A program made the translations under genes and the position numbers. A stretch of DNA of 12,008 nucleotides from an uncultured Bacilli bacterium (GTDB taxonomy: Bacteria > Bacillota_I > Bacilli_A > RF39 > UBA660): NCBI GenBank assembly GCA_947627145.1, contig CANQUW010000027.1, positions 1 through 12,008 of the forward strand, written 5' to 3'. Below the pieces are notes generated by a model. The model was not told the DNA's origin, searched no databases, and saw only the letters and a list, made by a program, of their open reading frames with translations. Of this stretch, positions 5,991-12,008 are shown one piece after another; position 1 is the stretch's first letter; each line of letters opens with the position of its first letter.

Positions 5991-6602
5991 TTGAAAACAG
6001 TTGTTTATTTGATGAGACATTCTAAAACTTTGAAGGTTGATTATGTATCTAGTGATGACTCTATACTTTTGCAAAATGAAAAAAGTATTTTATCTGTTGA
6101 AGGAGAAAAACTTGCTTACGAGCATAGTAAGAAAAATGAATTTGATGATATTGATGTAGTTATTTCTAGTAATTATACTAGAGCTATTGGTACTGCTAAA
6201 TATATTGCTGATAGATGTAATTTAGAGGTTCAAGTAATGAGTGAATTTAATGAAAGAATACATGGTGTTTTATCTTGGAATATGTTACCTGATAACTTTG
6301 AAATATTGCAATTTAATGATGATAATTATAAAATAGGTAATGGTGAAAGTCAAAAAGAAGTACGAGATAGAATGAGTAAAGCTCTTAAGAGTGTAATAAA
6401 TAAATATAGAGGATGTAAAATTGCTATTGTATCTCATAATACTGCGATTATGTATCTTCTTAAAAAATGGTGTGATATAGAGTTTTTAAAATATATAAAG
6501 TATAAGGATAAAATGTTATTTAATGGAGAATCTAGTTATTTGCTTACATTTAAACTTGTATTTGATGATGATGAATTAGTTGATATAGATGTATTATCAT
6601 AA
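5991..6602 (+). CDS. Histidine phosphatase superfamily (phosphoglycerate mutase-like) protein
   Basis: The start is TTG 5991, 5 nt after GAAGGTGA (5978-5985); this gives MKTVVYLMRHSKT and 203 aa, whereas the in-frame GTG at 5982 lies inside the ribosome site. The fold is shown by the phosphohistidine motif RH (Arg9-His10, here RHSKT instead of the usual RHGxT), Arg64 in SSNYTRAIGTA, Glu88 in FNERIHG and the second His149 in AIVSHNTAI. All four core catalytic residues are therefore present. It is cytoplasmic with no signal peptide. Members act on sugar phosphates, phosphoproteins, nucleotides and other substrates, so the substrate cannot be predicted. It is followed by its own terminator. Confidence 0.88.
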   Translation: MKTVVYLMRHSKTLKVDYVSSDDSILLQNEKSILSVEGEKLAYEHSKKNEFDDIDVVISSNYTRAIGTAKYIADRCNLEVQVMSEFNERIHGVLSWNMLPDNFEILQFNDDNYKIGNGESQKEVRDRMSKALKSVINKYRGCKIAIVSHNTAIMYLLKKWCDIEFLKYIKYKDKMLFNGESSYLLTFKLVFDDDELVDIDVLS

Positions 6603-6620
6603 GATTGTTGTTTATATAAG

Positions 6621-6648
6621 AATGGATTTTTAAATAAATCTATTTTTT
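6621..6648 (+). terminator. Terminator after the phosphatase gene
   Basis: A 9-bp stem with one G-U pair (AATGGATTT, 6621-6629, with AAATCTATT, 6636-6644), loop TTAAAT, then a T-run to 6648. Confidence 0.75.
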
Positions 6649-6650
6649 GT

Positions 6651-6681
6651 TTGACTCTCCAGTTTACTAGAGTGATATTAT
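6651..6681 (+). promoter_or_regulatory. MerR-type promoter with 19-bp spacer and operator dyad
   Basis: TTGACT (6651-6656) and TATTAT (6676-6681) are 19 bp apart, the overlong spacing typical of MerR-activated promoters. The spacer region carries the dyad ACTCT(N10)AGAGT (6654-6673), like operators of this family. It lies about 75 bp upstream of the merR-like gene, suggesting autoregulation of that operon. Confidence 0.68.
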
Positions 6682-6728
6682 TTTTAGTGAAGGGAGGTAA
6701 TGGTATCGTTTATTATTAGAAAATATGT

Positions 6729-6734
6729 TATAAT
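6729..6734 (+). promoter_or_regulatory. Possible second -10 element before the MerR gene
   Basis: A consensus TATAAT with an extended -10 TG (6726-6727) ends 20 nt before the ATG at 6755. No good -35 lies at 17 bp. If used, it would give a very short leader starting near 6741, at the ribosome site AAGGAA (6742-6747). Confidence 0.4.
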
Positions 6735-6754
6735 CTTATGTAAGGAATGATTTT

Positions 6755-7123
6755 ATGTTAAGAATTGGAGAGTTTTCTAAGCTTACAGGACTTTCTATTA
6801 GAACACTTAGATATTATAATGATATTGGTATTTTAGTTCCAGAAGAAGTAGATATATTTACTGGTTACAGATATTATGGAGATGAAAACTTAAGGGATGC
6901 TAGAATTATAAGTGAGCTTAAGGAAGCTGGTTTTAGTTTGGAAGAGATAAGGGATAATTTTAATAATTTTAGTGATGAGTTGTTTGTTAAAAAAAGAGAA
7001 GAACTCTATAAGGAAATTGATGATGTTAATTTAAAGATAAAAAAATTAGATTCAATTAGAAGTAGAGTTCGTGATGGTAAAATTAAAGATGAGGTTTATG
7101 ATATTAAATATTTAAAAAATTAG
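6755..7123 (+). CDS. MerR-family transcriptional regulator, short form
   Basis: MerR proteins bind as dimers to promoters with long spacers and untwist them to activate transcription. The 122-aa protein opens with the signature MLRIGEFSKLTGLSIRTLRY, followed by YNDIGILVP and FTGYRYYGDE (winged helix-turn-helix, about 1-70). The helix EEIRDNFNNF and a coiled coil rich in Lys/Glu/Leu (about 80-115) follow. The protein stops there, with no ligand-binding or metal-binding domain and no Cys cluster, so the signal is unknown. Start: ATG 6755, 7 nt after AAGGAA. Its TAG stop is part of the TAGGAGG ribosome site of the next gene (7121-7127), so the two are co-transcribed. The 19-bp-spacer promoter upstream is its likely target. 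Confidence 0.93.
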   Translation: MLRIGEFSKLTGLSIRTLRYYNDIGILVPEEVDIFTGYRYYGDENLRDARIISELKEAGFSLEEIRDNFNNFSDELFVKKREELYKEIDDVNLKIKKLDSIRSRVRDGKIKDEVYDIKYLKN

Positions 7124-7135
7124 GAGGATTTATTT

Positions 7136-8200
7136 ATGAAAGAAAGAAGTATAGGAATAATTGGAAAAAGTAAAACTGGAAAAACAAGAAATGTATTATT
7201 TAATGAAATGAGAGAAGAGATTAAAAATAATAATAGTTTATTAATTTATGATGAAAATCTAGAATATTATAATAATTTTGCAGAAGAACTTAAAAATAAT
7301 GATTATAAAATAAAGGTTATTAATTTTAGAGATTCAATGCACTCTAATGGATGGAATCCTATTGAGTATATATATTATCTTTATATGAATGGACAAGTTG
7401 ATAGAGCAGTTGAACTTATACAAAATATGGGTTATGAACTTTTTAAAACAGATCAAGATGATCCATTTTGGTCTAATTCTGCTGCTAGTTATTTTACTGG
7501 CATTGTTTTAATACTTTTAAAAATTGCTAAAGAAGAGGGGGATATGTCTGCTATCAACTTTTATTCTACATTAATGGTTATGAATGATGGTGAAGATAAA
7601 TATAAGGATAGTAATTATTTAATGGAATATCTTAAAGGTATTGATTGTATGGATCCTATTTATATAACTTTATCTCCTGTTGTTTTTGCACCTGTTGAAA
7701 CTCGTGGAAGTATACTTTCTGTTGTTAGACAAAGGTTGAATTTATATTTTTCAAGACCTGGACTTGTTAAGATGTTTGCAAGTAGTAATTTTAAAGTTTC
7801 TAATATTAAAGATGATGAAAAAATATGTATATTTATTATTGGATCTAAGCCATATAAATATCTTACAAATATTTTGTTAGAGCAAGTCTTAGATGTTGTA
7901 GATAATTATAAAAAAGATATGACTTTTATACTTGATGGAATTGATAATTTAGGAAAAATTGAATTCATTGATGAAATGATAGAAATGGCTAATAGGGGGA
8001 AGATGAGATTTATTAGTACTGTTAGAACAAAAGATATACTACATGAAGAATATAAGTCTATGGTAGCTTTTGATAATATTGAGAAAACTATAACTTTAGA
8101 TAATGTTATTGAAAGTAATTATGAAGATAAAGAATATCCCTTGCCAGAGCTTGAAGATAAAGATGTGGAACGTTTTGATTTTAAGAAATATGTTGGATAA
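7136..8200 (+). CDS. Orphan VirD4/TraG-like P-loop ATPase (type IV coupling-protein-like), soluble
   Basis: Type IV coupling proteins are hexameric ATPases that pump DNA or protein into conjugation channels. At 354 aa this is much shorter than the usual 550-700. It begins directly at the Walker A (G10KSKTGKT17), with no membrane segments before it. Family blocks follow in order: LLIYDENLEYY (in place of DPKGE), INFRDSMHSNGWNPIEYI (62-79), DPFW (109-112), ETRGSILSVVRQRL (188-201) and FILDGIDNLGKIEF (264-277). In the last, the Walker B Asp267 is present but the following Glu is Gly268. Then comes RFISTVRTKDILHEEY, where the family has a glutamine-containing sensor. No relaxase or other transfer gene is nearby. 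It forms an operon with the MerR regulator, 12 nt upstream. It may be a domesticated remnant or a new functional class; ATPase activity is uncertain. Confidence 0.78.
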   Translation: MKERSIGIIGKSKTGKTRNVLFNEMREEIKNNNSLLIYDENLEYYNNFAEELKNNDYKIKVINFRDSMHSNGWNPIEYIYYLYMNGQVDRAVELIQNMGYELFKTDQDDPFWSNSAASYFTGIVLILLKIAKEEGDMSAINFYSTLMVMNDGEDKYKDSNYLMEYLKGIDCMDPIYITLSPVVFAPVETRGSILSVVRQRLNLYFSRPGLVKMFASSNFKVSNIKDDEKICIFIIGSKPYKYLTNILLEQVLDVVDNYKKDMTFILDGIDNLGKIEFIDEMIEMANRGKMRFISTVRTKDILHEEYKSMVAFDNIEKTITLDNVIESNYEDKEYPLPELEDKDVERFDFKKYVG

Positions 8201-8228
8201 GGACTATTAGATAGTTAATTAAATATGT

Positions 8229-8265
8229 AAAGAGTGATTAATTTCATTCTTTATTTTGTATTTTT
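8229..8265 (+). terminator. Terminator after the VirD4-like gene
   Basis: AAAGAGTGA (8229-8237) pairs with TCATTCTTT (8244-8252) with one G-U, loop TTAATT, followed by the T-rich ATTTTGTATTTTT. Confidence 0.72.
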
Positions 8266-8298
8266 ATGTTAAAATTGTAATGTAAAATAAAAAAGGTC

Positions 8299-8353
8299 TA
8301 TACATATAAAATTATATATGTTACAATACATTTTGGATTTTTTTTAATATAAT
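8299..8353 (+). promoter_or_regulatory. mutM-pyk promoter region with a dyad
   Basis: Two candidate -10 elements are present: TATAAT at 8348-8353 with a poor -35, and an extended TGTTACAAT at 8319-8327 with TATACA (8299-8304) 17 bp upstream. A 7-bp dyad, ACATATA (8302-8308) and TATATGT (8315-8321), lies in the spacer of the second and could be an operator. Which promoter is used cannot be decided from sequence. Confidence 0.5.
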
Positions 8354-8371
8354 GTAAAGAGGGTGAAGTTT

Positions 8372-9208
8372 ATGCCTGAAAAACCAGAAGTACTTACAGT
8401 AGTAGCTAGTTTAAAAAAGAAGATAATAGGTAAAACTATTAGTGATGTAGATGTTTTATGGGATAATATTATTGCAACTCCTACTCCAGTGGAATTTAAA
8501 GAAAAATTAATAGGTAAAACTATTAAAAGTATTACTACTAGAGGTAAGTTTATTGTTATTAATTTTAGTGAGTATTCACTTTTAATACATTTACGTATGG
8601 AAGGTAAGTTTTTCTTTAGAAAAAAGGGAGATGATATTAATAAACATGAACATGTAATATTTACTTTTACTGATGGGGAAGAAATGAGATTTCATGATGT
8701 TAGAAAGTTTGGGAAAATGTATTTACTTCCTAAGGATGATGTTTATAAAGTATTACCTCTTAAAAATTTAGGTTATGAGTTTGATGATAAAAAGTTAGAT
8801 GGTAATTATTTAATGGATAAATTTTGTCGTAAGAGATTACCTATTAAAACAGTATTGCTTGATCAGAGTATAATTGCGGGTATTGGTAATATTTATGCTG
8901 ATGAAATATTATTTTTATCTCATATTAATCCAATGGAAAAGGCTTATGATTTAAGTATTGAAGATTGTAATAATATTGTTTTAAATACTCGTGATGTTTT
9001 AAAACATGCGATTAAACTTGGTGGTACTACTATTAAAAGTTTTACATCTAGTGAGGGAGTACATGGTAAGTTTCAAAATGAACTTCATGTTCACGGAAAA
9101 AAAGATGGGGTTTGTGAAGAGTGTGGAGAGAAAATTTTAAAGATTAAAGTTGGTGGTAGAGGGACTTATTATTGTCCTAATTGCCAAAAGTGTAAGGAGG
9201 GTAAATAA
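8372..9208 (+). CDS. mutM: Formamidopyrimidine-DNA glycosylase (8-oxoguanine repair)
   Basis: MutM/Fpg removes 8-oxoguanine and formamidopyrimidines from DNA and nicks the abasic site. The start is ATG 8372, 5 nt after AGAGGGTGA, because the N-terminal Pro is the catalytic nucleophile: MPEKPEV gives Pro and Glu directly after Met. The upstream in-frame GTG (8363) would destroy this. At 278 aa it is family length. Other hallmarks are TRGKF with Lys59, HLRMEGKFFFRK, HDVRKFGK, the helix-two-turn-helix segment LLDQSIIAGIGNIYADEILF, and a C-terminal zinc finger with Cys248, Cys251, Cys268 and Cys271 around GGRGT. All catalytic parts are present. Its stop overlaps the pyk start, so the two are translationally coupled. 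Confidence 0.97.
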   Translation: MPEKPEVLTVVASLKKKIIGKTISDVDVLWDNIIATPTPVEFKEKLIGKTIKSITTRGKFIVINFSEYSLLIHLRMEGKFFFRKKGDDINKHEHVIFTFTDGEEMRFHDVRKFGKMYLLPKDDVYKVLPLKNLGYEFDDKKLDGNYLMDKFCRKRLPIKTVLLDQSIIAGIGNIYADEILFLSHINPMEKAYDLSIEDCNNIVLNTRDVLKHAIKLGGTTIKSFTSSEGVHGKFQNELHVHGKKDGVCEECGEKILKIKVGGRGTYYCPNCQKCKEGK

Positions 9209-10614
9209 TGAAGAAAACAAAAATAATTTGTAGTATCGGACCTGCTAGTATTGATACTAATGTAATGTGTGAAATGGTAAAGAGTGGAATGGATGTTGCG
9301 AGAATTAATTTTTCTCATGCAACACTTGAAGAAAAAGAAAATACTATAAAAACAGTAAAAGAGGTTACAGAGATTACTGGTAAGAATATTGGACTTTTAT
9401 ATGATACTCGTGGTCCTGAATTTAGATGTGGAATGATGGAAGGAGATTCTATTGAGCTTGTTGAAGGAAGAGAAATTGATATAGTAAAAGAAAAAGTTCT
9501 TGGTACAGAAGAAAGATTTAGTGTTAATCATCCTAATGTGTTAGATGACTTGAAAGAAGGAAATATTATATTACTTGAGAATGGTCTTATGAAACTTGTG
9601 GTAATAAAATGTCATAGTGATAGAGTTACTTGTGAAATAGTAAATGGTGGAGTACTTGGCAATAAGAAAAGTATTAATGTACCGGGTGTTAAACTTAGTG
9701 TTCCTTTTATTAGTGAGGATGATAGAGAAGATATTATTTATGCTTGTCGTAATAGAGGAGACTTTCTTGCTTTATCATTTGTTTCATCAAAAGAAGACTT
9801 GTTGGAATTAAGAGAAATTCTTAAAGAAGAAAATAGAGAAGATATGATGGTAATTTCTAAAATAGAAAGTTCTACAGGTATAGATAATTTAGATGATATT
9901 ATAGAACTTAGTGATGGTATTATGATAGCAAGAGGAGACTTGGGTGTTGAAATTCCTCTTGAGGAGTTACCTGTTGTTCAAAAGACTATTATAAAAAGAT
10001 GTAGAGAAGCTGGTAAGATTTGTATAGTTGCAACTGAAATGCTTGCGTCTATGTATACATCTGCTAGACCTACTCGTGCCGAAGTTAGTGATATTGCTAA
10101 TGCTGTGTTTGATGGAACTGATGCTGTTATGCTTAGTGGTGAAACTACTATTGGTCGTCACCCAGTAGAAGCTGTTAGTTATATGGCAAGTATTTGTGCA
10201 AATGCGGAAGAACATTATAGATATGATAAGTATAAAAAGAAAAAAGAAGAGGTTGATATAACTAATGCAATTGCTAGAAGTGTTGTTGAACTTACAGAAT
10301 TTATTGATGTTAAAATGATAGTTGCTGCTACTATGAGTGGTTATACTGCAAGACGTGTTTCTAATCTTAAACCAACTCGTCCTATACTTGCAATTTGTAC
10401 AACTAAAGAAGTTGCTAGAACTTTAGCATTGAACTGGGGAGTTGAAACTTGTCTTGTTCCAAGGTTTGATAGAACAGAAGATTTGATTTATTATACTAAG
10501 GATATATTAAGAGAAAAATATAATATAAAAGATAAAGAAAAATTTGTTTTAACTGGAGGATTTCCACTTGGAGAAAGTCATACTACAAACCTTTTAAGAG
10601 TAATTGAAATGTAA
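9208..10614 (+). CDS. pyk: Pyruvate kinase
   Basis: Pyruvate kinase makes pyruvate and ATP from phosphoenolpyruvate and ADP, the last step of glycolysis. The ATG overlaps the mutM stop (TAATG) and is 6 nt after AAGGAGGG (9194-9201). At 468 aa it is the short form, lacking the extra C-terminal domain of Bacillus enzymes. Active-site blocks are ARINFSHA (Arg32, Asn34, Ser36), YDTRGPEFR (Asp66; Arg68 where Lys is usual), ISKIES (Lys218, Glu220), MIARGDLGVEIP (Asp244) and ARPTRAEVSDIANAVFDGTD. The C-terminal allosteric domain has ATMSGYTARRVS. The substitutions EML for the usual QML and SKIES for AKIEN are mild. Transcription ends at the bidirectional terminator shared with gmk. Confidence 0.98.
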   Translation: MKKTKIICSIGPASIDTNVMCEMVKSGMDVARINFSHATLEEKENTIKTVKEVTEITGKNIGLLYDTRGPEFRCGMMEGDSIELVEGREIDIVKEKVLGTEERFSVNHPNVLDDLKEGNIILLENGLMKLVVIKCHSDRVTCEIVNGGVLGNKKSINVPGVKLSVPFISEDDREDIIYACRNRGDFLALSFVSSKEDLLELREILKEENREDMMVISKIESSTGIDNLDDIIELSDGIMIARGDLGVEIPLEELPVVQKTIIKRCREAGKICIVATEMLASMYTSARPTRAEVSDIANAVFDGTDAVMLSGETTIGRHPVEAVSYMASICANAEEHYRYDKYKKKKEEVDITNAIARSVVELTEFIDVKMIVAATMSGYTARRVSNLKPTRPILAICTTKEVARTLALNWGVETCLVPRFDRTEDLIYYTKDILREKYNIKDKEKFVLTGGFPLGESHTTNLLRVIEM

Positions 10615-10615
10615 A

Positions 10616-10652
10616 AAAAAAGAACTTTTACTTTATGTAAAGGTTCTTTTTT
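10616..10652. terminator. Bidirectional terminator between pyk and gmk
   Basis: A 16-bp stem with one G-U pair (10616-10631 with 10637-10652), core AGAACTTTTAC/GTAAAGGTTCT and loop TTTAT, has an A-run on the left and a T-run on the right. It serves both convergent units and overlaps the gmk stop codon. Confidence 0.92.
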
Positions 10653-11331
10653 AATCTATTTTTACATCTTCGTTTATAAAATCTTTTTCATATTTTAAAA
10701 GTAATTCATGCATTTCTTCTTCTGGATTTTTTACAAAAACTTCTTCAATTCTATCAACTCGGAGTCTTTCTGCAGTAAGTATAGCATTTACTTTATCTGC
10801 AGCTTTTTTTACTTCATCGTTTACTATAACATAGTTATATTTAGTAACTTCATTTATTTCTTTATAGGCAGTTTTAAATCTTTCAATTATTTTCGTTTTT
10901 GATTCTGTTTTTCTATTTTCTAATCTATTTCTTAATTCTTTCATACTTGGTGGTAGTATAAAAATGAATAAGGTTTCAGGTAACATTTCTTTTATTTTTA
11001 ATGCTCCTTGTATTTCTATAACTAGGAAGACATCTTCTCCTTTGTTTAAATGCTCTTCAATATGTTCTTTTGGAGTACCATAGTAATTTCCTGCATATTC
11101 TGCATATTCAAGTAGTTCATTATTTTTTATCTTCTCTTCAAAATCATCTTTTGATAAGAAATAATAATTAACTCCATCTTTTTCTTTTCCTCTGGGACTT
11201 CTACTTGTACATGATACTGAAAGCCAAGTATTTTTATTTTTTTTCATAACTTCACTTACTACAGTATCTTTTCCAGCACCACTTGGGCCACTTATAACAG
11301 TAAGTATTCCTTTATTTTTAGTTTTTATCAT
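10651..11331 (-). CDS. gmk: Guanylate kinase
   Basis: Gmk phosphorylates GMP to GDP with ATP, an essential step in GTP and dGTP supply. The start (11331) follows AAAGGAGGAATG on the minus strand. The P-loop is GPSGAGKD (Gly15-Asp22), with Asp where Gly or Ser is usual. GMP-binding blocks are [20 protein letters not shown] (38-57) and [13 protein letters not shown] (75-87). [11 protein letters not shown] (104-114) has Glu where the family normally has Asp (EIDVQGA), a conservative change. The lid region RLENRKTES follows. At 226 aa it is slightly longer than typical (about 205), the excess being a charged C-terminal tail. It is the downstream gene of a two-gene unit with tmcAL, 14 nt away. Confidence 0.97.
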   Translation of the reverse strand: MIKTKNKGILTVISGPSGAGKDTVVSEVMKKNKNTWLSVSCTSRSPRGKEKDGVNYYFLSKDDFEEKIKNNELLEYAEYAGNYYGTPKEHIEEHLNKGEDVFLVIEIQGALKIKEMLPETLFIFILPPSMKELRNRLENRKTESKTKIIERFKTAYKEINEVTKYNYVIVNDEVKKAADKVNAILTAERLRVDRIEEVFVKNPEEEMHELLLKYEKDFINEDVKID

Positions 11332-11345
11332 TATTCATTCCTCCT

Positions 11346-12008
11346 TTATGGGTGATGTCTATATTCTTCTTTTATAAATTCATTTTTTTCCTCTTCATTT
11401 AGAGTAGATGCATATATACTTGATACTTTAAGTTCGAGTTCAAGCATTTTATTTTTACATTTAGAAAAGTTTCCTATAATAGGTATATCTACTTCTTTTT
11501 TTATTTTGTTGATATACCTTTTTCCTTTATCAGAGAAACCTAATATACGTATATATTCTATATCTTTCATATTTTCAACATCACTTTTTTTAATATCACA
11601 AAGTATATGATTTAGACATCTATTTATTTTATTATAAGTATATCGTTTTGATTTTACTTTTTTTATTAATTCATCATAATTTTTGGAATCTAATATTTCT
11701 TTTTTTATTTTATCTCCTAATCCTTCATCTACAGTTTTAAATATATTTAAATCTTTTTCTGTTAGGATTTTATATTTTAAAAATGGAAAGTAATCATCTT
11801 GAAAGTGTAGGGTAGTTTCTTTTAAATATTTGTAAGTTGATTTTGGTACATTGTTTTTTATATCAATATTATTTTTTAAAGATTCTCTAATTGATGTTGC
11901 AGAAGTTATAGTATTAGTTATTTCTTTTTCATGATAATCATTTGTTCTTTTTATACAAATAGGTTTTATATTATAATTATTTTTTATAATTTCTTTTACA
12001 TAACTTAT
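11346..12008 (-). CDS. tmcAL: tRNA(Met) cytidine acetate ligase, C-terminal two-thirds (5' end outside window)
   Basis: TmcAL (YlbM) uses ATP and acetate to acetylate the wobble cytidine of elongator tRNA-Met. The minus-strand frame has no stop from 11346 to the edge of the window (220 residues visible), so the ATG at 11570 is internal and the true start lies beyond 12008. Reading from the edge, family hallmarks appear in order: CIKRTNDYHE, SATSIRESLKNN, DYFPFLKYKIL, SKRYTYNKINRCLNHIL and IRILGFSDKGKRYI. The first two belong to the nucleotidyltransferase-like catalytic part; the last lies in the C-terminal tRNA-binding half. The N-terminal HxGH-type nucleotide-binding motif would lie outside the window. 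It is co-transcribed with gmk downstream. Confidence 0.93.
   Translation of the reverse strand: MSYVKEIIKNNYNIKPICIKRTNDYHEKEITNTITSATSIRESLKNNIDIKNNVPKSTYKYLKETTLHFQDDYFPFLKYKILTEKDLNIFKTVDEGLGDKIKKEILDSKNYDELIKKVKSKRYTYNKINRCLNHILCDIKKSDVENMKDIEYIRILGFSDKGKRYINKIKKEVDIPIIGNFSKCKNKMLELELKVSSIYASTLNEEEKNEFIKEEYRHHP

Noticed and set aside
6686..6712. T-box-like string (AGGGAGGTAATGGTATCG) before the MerR gene
   Set aside because: It only loosely resembles AGGGTGGTACCGCG, there is no specifier stem or following terminator, and a MerR gene is not a usual T-box target.
10708..10902. Plus-strand Phe/Tyr-rich frame inside gmk, and the similar minus-strand frame at 9967-10215 inside pyk
   Set aside because: Both are antisense shadows of clearly conserved genes, with biased composition and no ribosome sites.
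11346..11570. A separate 74-aa gene starting at the ATG at 11570
   Set aside because: The same frame is open to the window edge and upstream codons encode conserved TmcAL motifs, so this ATG is internal.

Overview
The window is very AT-rich (well below 35% GC by eye). It has strong AAGGAGG-type ribosome sites, TTGACA-17-TATAAT promoters, several TTG starts and a Gram-positive-type LexA/SOS switch. LexA, PolA, MutM, Pyk, Gmk, TmcAL and TcdA all resemble Bacillota proteins. The best guess is an uncultured, low-GC member of the Bacilli close to the Mollicutes/RF39-like or Erysipelotrichales lineages; this placement is inference. TGG encodes Trp throughout and no real gene ends in TGA.

Layout. 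(1) 1-303: 3' end of tcdA, ending in a terminator. (2) 381-1490: an unrecognised soluble, charged protein with its own promoter. (3) 1528-2145: lexA on the minus strand, divergent from a 54-aa membrane protein (2275-2439). The small gene's promoter contains an SOS box, the arrangement seen for yneA/sosA-type SOS division inhibitors. (4) 2497-5091: polA. (5) 5094-5903: a type III (ToxIN/AbiQ-like) toxin-antitoxin locus. It consists of a promoter, three tandem 38-39-nt repeats that each fold as an H-type pseudoknot, a terminator, then a ToxN-family endoribonuclease gene. This is the most interesting system here. (6) 5991-8200: a histidine-phosphatase-fold protein, a short MerR regulator with a MerR-type 19-bp-spacer promoter upstream, and an orphan VirD4/TraG-like ATPase. 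(7) 8372-10614: mutM and pyk, overlapping by one base. (8) 10651-12008, minus strand: tmcAL (partial) then gmk.

How it fits together. polA and mutM are close neighbours in many Bacilli. Here they are separated by about 3.3 kb holding the toxin-antitoxin pair, the phosphatase, the MerR regulator and the VirD4-like ATPase, so this stretch looks like an accessory insertion in a DNA-repair neighbourhood. LexA probably represses itself and the small membrane protein until DNA damage triggers self-cleavage. The toxI RNA is expected to be cut by ToxN within its A-rich junctions into single pseudoknots that then inhibit ToxN, with phage defence the usual role of such systems. The remaining genes are housekeeping: tRNA modification (tcdA, tmcAL), glycolysis (pyk) and nucleotide metabolism (gmk). 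Most transcription units end in clear intrinsic terminators, two of them bidirectional between convergent genes.
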